Below are positions 59,573 through 64,000 of a stretch of 64,000 bases of DNA, piece by piece. Within the stretch, counting starts at the first letter, position 1. Each line of letters begins with the position of its first letter. The position numbers and the translations under genes were made by a program. The notes beneath the pieces were generated by a model. It ran no database searches, was not told the DNA's origin, and saw only the letters and a program-made list of their open reading frames with translations. Source of the stretch: Sipunculus nudus (lineage: Eukaryota > Annelida > Sipuncula > Golfingiida > Sipunculidae). The stretch is taken from assembly GCA_026874595.1 (NCBI GenBank), contig CM049309.1:96866723-96930722 (forward strand). The letters are read 5' to 3'.

Positions 59573-59738
59573 ATGCCTAATGTGAACCTGTGCATTGGGA
59601 AATACACCAGGTATAATTCTTCAATACTGGACCATTACTTTTCATGTATATGAACAATGCAAATACTAAACATTTTGAATATGAAACAATTATACAAACA
59701 TCACTGCTGAAATTCTTGTATGGGTGCACACAACACAA
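59573..59738 (-). mobile_element. Family E fragment E6, left end trimmed
   Basis: It begins GCCTAATGTGAACCTGTGCA, missing the first hairpin, and runs like E1 to GCACACAACACAA, where A9 begins. Confidence 0.6.
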
Positions 59739-60051
59739 CAAGGGACCCATGGGTCACGGCGCTCAGCTGATCGTGATTGGACTATAAATGTTTCTCCACT
59801 GTGTTACTATATCGAGTCGATAAAGCTTATGAATATCATGTACATGTTGGGCTATTATAAAGGAATGTAATGTAATATGTGAGTAAATGATAAATGAATT
59901 TACCTGACTGATGGATTAATAGAGTCAAATAAAGTGGTTTATTTTTTATTTATTTAGGAGGGGTTGAAAATTGTGATATATTTGAGCAAATATGAATGCA
60001 ATGACAGCAGTAATAAGCAGTAGTAGATGATAAGGCTATTCTGTTGAATTG
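59739..60051 (-). mobile_element. Family A element A9, left end
   Basis: CAAGGGACCCATGGGTCACG and GCGCTCAGCTGATCGTG, then about 300 bases nearly identical to A10 (61094-61400). Homology stops after GGCTATTCTGTTGAA. It is inserted in the same CACAACACAA segment of E in which B1 sits at 14061. Confidence 0.75.
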
Positions 60052-61093
60052 TATCAAAATCCAACATATTCCTCACAATACACTGGTAAAAGTGCAGTAC
60101 AAGAGACCTGCCCAAAAAAAAATGACTTCCCTACCAATGCTAGTGATTGTTTGTATTATTTCTTGCTCCAGCATGGAGCTTACTTGATGATTCAATCAAC
60201 ATCCACAAATTTCTATGTGACTGACATAAAAATAAGACATCAAACTTGATTTGAAAGAAAAATTAAGAGAGAGTAATGACAGTTTGCAGTATAGGGGATT
60301 CTTAATATTCCTCATGAATAATTAATCAGCTAGCGAAAGCGAGGCTAACTGGGAATAACAGGGAGCACGTGCTCACTCACCATGGCTATGTATAGCAACA
60401 CAGACCTGTCAGTTGTTCCATTTATTCACTTCAAATTTGTGGATGCTTACAAACAAATTTTGTTAAAAGCATCTGGAAAGAAGTATAAATCCAAAGGAAT
60501 CTGCTGCTATGAGCACAATGTGAACCCGACTTGTAAGGAAGGTACTTTCCAGTGACTCTTAACGTAATAAAGTTAAAGACCCTTGGGCTCACATCTACTT
60601 GGCTCTATGGTCTATGATAGCTATGAATCAAACCACAGGATACCATTAATTGCCCGAGGTCAATTAAAATATCAAGATATTCAAGTGTCGGGCACAGGTG
60701 CTGACTGATACACATTCCAGACGGCACAGAATGAGGTGGTCTGTGCATGGTTCCTCTGATTGTGTACATTAATACTAAGTTTCTTGTTTCATGTACAGTA
60801 GGCACCGAGAGACACACACACACCAAAACACTTTCGGCAGTACGCTGCTTATACTGCCATTATGAAGTCATTAATTTAATAAAGACTAATAAAGCATAAA
60901 TGAAACATGTCTGCTTCTGTGATTTTTAAAAGTGTTCTGAAATGAAATTATGAAATGTTTTCTATTCACAAGCCTATTAAAAATATAGATGTAGGTATGC
61001 TGTATCTGGCACCAACAGAAAATACACTGTATTTTAGTGGCATAACCAACACATAGCTGTCAAGTGAAACACTATGTCACTGGTCATTTAAAA
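60052..61093. other. Unique segment between two A ends
   Basis: About 1.04 kb unlike other sequence in the window. It has a short ORF with a good start context (60382-60555). Further on come a short CA run (60815-60823) and AATAAAGACTAATAAAGCAT (about 60879-60898), which contains two polyadenylation-like signals. It could be a captured transcript fragment or older host DNA. Which A element encloses it cannot be settled. Confidence 0.4.
60382..60555 (+). CDS. Small unknown ORF, 57 residues
   Basis: The start codon sits in CACCATGG, a full Kozak-like context. The protein begins MAMYSNTDLSVVPFIHFKF, has a Lys-rich middle (KASGKKYKSKG) and a Cys-containing end (ICCYEHNVNPTCKEGTFQ). No signal peptide or known family was recognised. 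It could be an exon fragment of a longer gene or chance. It is the only frame in this unique segment with non-repeat composition. Confidence 0.3.
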   Translation: MAMYSNTDLSVVPFIHFKFVDAYKQILLKASGKKYKSKGICCYEHNVNPTCKEGTFQ

Positions 61094-64000
61094 CAAGGGA
61101 CCCATGGGTCACGGCGCTCAGCTGATCGTGATTGGACTATAAATGTTTCTCCACTGTGATACTATATCGAGTCGATAAAGCATATGAATATCATGTACAT
61201 GTGAGGCTATTATAAAGGAATGTAATGTAATATGTGAGTAAATGATAAATGAAATTACCTGACTGATGGATTAATAGAGTCAAATAAAGTGGTTATTTTT
61301 TATTTATTTAGGAGGGGTTGAAAATTGTGATATATTTGAGCAAATATGAATGCAATGACAGCAGTAATAAGCAGTAGTAGAATGATGATAAGGCTATTTG
61401 TTGAAGGATCTAAAGTGTATGGTAGTCTGCAAGCGTTCAATTTGACAGATATGATGTTATGATTAACTATGCTGATGAAGTGATTTATGAATATGTGACT
61501 GTATGACACAATATCTCTTTAGTCTTGACAAGGTACATTATTGTGATGCCCACTATGTCTACATATTACACAATATTGACATAATTTCTGGCATGTACAT
61601 AGGTACCTATGGACGAATAGTTATACAAAATATTAAAGTATGAATATATCTGATTCATCTTGTTCTTGCTTACTGAGGCTGACTTTGGGATGGGGTTCGG
61701 AGAAGGGAAAAGTGAGGGCAGCACGAAGGTGGATGTAGAAATATTCTATTGTAATGTTTTTCATTTATATAAGAATATGAAAAGCTAAGAGGAAAGGGGC
61801 CCTCCTACTTGGTAATAGTAAAGTTCTAAATATATGATTGCAAACTAATACTCTGACAAGACTGTCATGAAGAAAAACAGTAAAAGTTTTGAGATACTGT
61901 GTTGCATACAAAAATTTACAGATGGACAGGCAAGTGGACAGAATGGACTAATACCTTTATTTCATTTTCAAGAGAATAATGCATTTAAGTTTATATATAA
62001 TCCAATTTTTTTAAGCAGATCCACTTTTTCCATTAAGAAGTTTTTATCTGTATCATTTTTTTATTTACAGGTTTATAAATTTTTAATTAAAAAACCTGAA
62101 AATATAAGTTAAAATATTAGAATTGTTGCAAAAGTTGCAATCATTATATATACAGAGTAAAAAACATTGGGTCATATTATGCATACACATATATTTTATT
62201 ATTTTTAAATCATAAATGTTTTAACTGATTTTAAAAGAAAATAATGCCACAACATGGCATTTACAAGAATATTCCTTGAATCACCAATAAAAAGTTTTGC
62301 ATATTGGAGTTTTCAGGACATGCTTAATTTTATTCACCAAAATAAAATAAAAGTAAATTTGACAAAATAAAACATCTTTTCAAATAAAGTATACACACTG
62401 TTGGTTGAATGAGGGACAAACAATATCATTGTGCTAATTACTATCCCAGTTTTAATTAATTACTGGAATTAATAGTCAATTTCACACCTGGTGAAGTTTT
62501 TACTCTTCTGAAGTAAATGTACACTTTAATCATTGTTACCCTGGTGGTTCAATACAAAATCTAAAATGTAGCATGTCCAAGAATAAAATAAAATACAGAA
62601 AAATTATAACATTCATCTAGTTTATGCACCAGCTGGGGGGGGGGGGATGAGTGCAGGGCCAGGGGAAGCCTGCTAGTAGTGGCCAAGCTGGGCCAAGGTA
62701 AGCTGCCTGGGGTGGGTTACATAATGCAAGTGAAGGCTGTACTACTAGGTGGGCTAGATGTAAACAACACTTGACATGGTGTGTGAAAACATGAATAAAA
62801 GCTATTCATTCCAATCAATTTCTTTTGAAAGTTCAGATTTTAAAAGATTAAATCCTTATGCATATATGCTGGGAAAATTAAATCAACAGTGCCAAAGTTG
62901 GACAAAATTTAGGGTATTGTTTTTTATTTATGCTAATAACTTGAAAAATTTGCAAAATTCAGATCTAATTTTGGGTAAACAATTGAATTTTGAATAAATA
63001 AAGTTATATTCCTTAAAAAAGGTCTCTAGGTTCAGCAATTCTCATGTGAGTAAATATATTTCCTGATTTTTAAAAAAATTGCATTATGTTTTGGCCCATA
63101 ACTTCAAAATAATACTCAATACTGACCTAATTTTTGGTATGTTCATAGAAAATGTATAAAAGAATGTGAATACTAAATAAGATCAAAAACAGATCAGTGG
63201 TTTTGATATTAGGCAGCCTTGAAGTGTAACAATGGCTTTTTTTTATGGAAAACAGAGTTTTTTCCTTAATATCTCGAAGGAACAAAGTCCTAATGACCCA
63301 ATTTTCGGTATGGTAGGAGATTTTGGGGACATCTAAAATTATGTCAACAGCCTGGGGAGCATAGAGATGTGCACTGAATGACCTACAGTCATCAAAGTGG
63401 ACTGCTTGACAATGTAAGGGAATACAACAAGAGCCTCCAAAAAAATTCAATAACTAGCCTAATTTTGCAGCTTTTATTTTCAAATTTCAGATTTTAACAG
63501 ATTAAATCCTTATGTATACATGGTGTGAAAATTAAATCCACAGTACTTACAGGAAAAAAACATGCCATGGCCAAAGTTGGGCAAAATTTAAGGTACCAAT
63601 TTTATATTTTTGCCAATATTTAAAAAAAATTAACAGATTTTGATCTAATTTTTGGTATACAATTAAATTTTGATTAATTAAAGTTGTATTACTGGAAAAA
63701 AGTCCCTACCTTTAACACTTTGGGTCTTAAGTGACAAAATATCTTCCTGATTTTTTTACAAAGTGCATTATGTTTGGGCCAATAACTTTTTTAAATTATA
63801 TAATACTGACTTAATATCTGGCATGTACATAGGAACTATATAGAGTTATATTTATGGTAAATATGAAGAAAACCAGATGAGTGGTTTTGATATGAGGCAG
63901 TCATGAAGTGTGAAAATAGATTTCTAATAAAAAATTGAGGTTTTTCCTTAATATCTCAAAGGAACGAAGTCCTATTGACCCAATTTTTGGCATGGTAGGA
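61094..64000 (-). mobile_element. Family A element A10, running off the window
   Basis: It starts CAAGGGACCCATGGGTCACG and follows the A2 layout through 61600. It then has the AT-rich interior also seen in A0 (62095-62620), a 12-G tract (62635-62646), and two successive A3'-type segments with 'CTCGAAGGAACAAAGTCC' (about 63275) and 'CTCAAAGGAACGAAGTCC' (63955). The terminal ACGG tract and hairpin would lie beyond 64000. The repeat of the 3'-type segment suggests another A copy or an internal duplication. Confidence 0.7.

Noticed and set aside
1..64000. Bacterial or phage system
   Set aside because: Nested LINE, LTR and hairpin-ended repeats, absence of operons and general base composition all point to a eukaryotic nuclear genome.

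Overview
The window reads as repeat-filled, AT-rich nuclear DNA from a marine bivalve mollusc. This is an inference. The grounds are hairpin-ended elements with tandem cores and ACGG microsatellites (the style described as 'pearl' elements in bivalves and DINE-1/HINE in insects), a Gmr1-like retrotransposon, and the absence of any bacterial gene layout. No host gene, tRNA gene, CRISPR array or operon was found. Nearly everything is transposable-element sequence, much of it nested.

Five families of non-autonomous elements, called A to E here (local names), make up most of the window. Read on the + strand, most copies start with C(T/A)AG plus a short hairpin. An arm sequence follows, then a family-specific core that is often tandemly repeated, then a GC-rich short-unit microsatellite, and last a hairpin that carries the same arm inverted. 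Reversed, this matches the Helitron2/Helentron plan: an inverted-repeat hairpin at the 5' end and a subterminal inverted repeat, hairpin and CTAG-like end at the 3' end. On that reading most copies lie on the minus strand. Several insertions can be checked against an uninterrupted relative within the window, and they fall in A/T runs without a target duplication that can be made out.

Region by region. 1-1429 holds the leader and gag of a Gmr1-like Ty3/gypsy retrotransposon, cut inside its zinc knuckle. 1430-18390 is one A insertion swollen to 17 kb by nested A, E and B elements. 18391-20990 resumes the same retrotransposon as protease, integrase and then the start of reverse transcriptase, until an E fragment truncates it. 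20991-35381 is a mosaic of A and E elements with a Tigger-like fragment, a 52-bp minisatellite and an L2/CR1-like LINE tail. 35382-55056 is an A-type element that received a solo LTR, a C element and a 16-kb L1-like LINE insertion. The LINE has an intact ORF1 and an ORF2 broken by indels and three nested elements, plus a D element between its ORFs. 55057-64000 is more A sequence, a C element carrying a long array of nuclear-receptor-like half-sites, a short unique segment with a 57-residue ORF, and an A element that runs off the end.

The most distinctive signals are the architecture shared by five families with unrelated cores, the 12-bp palindrome GGTGGCGCCACC kept in four of them, and apparent swapping of cores between shared ends. 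No Rep/helicase gene that could mobilise these families is in the window.
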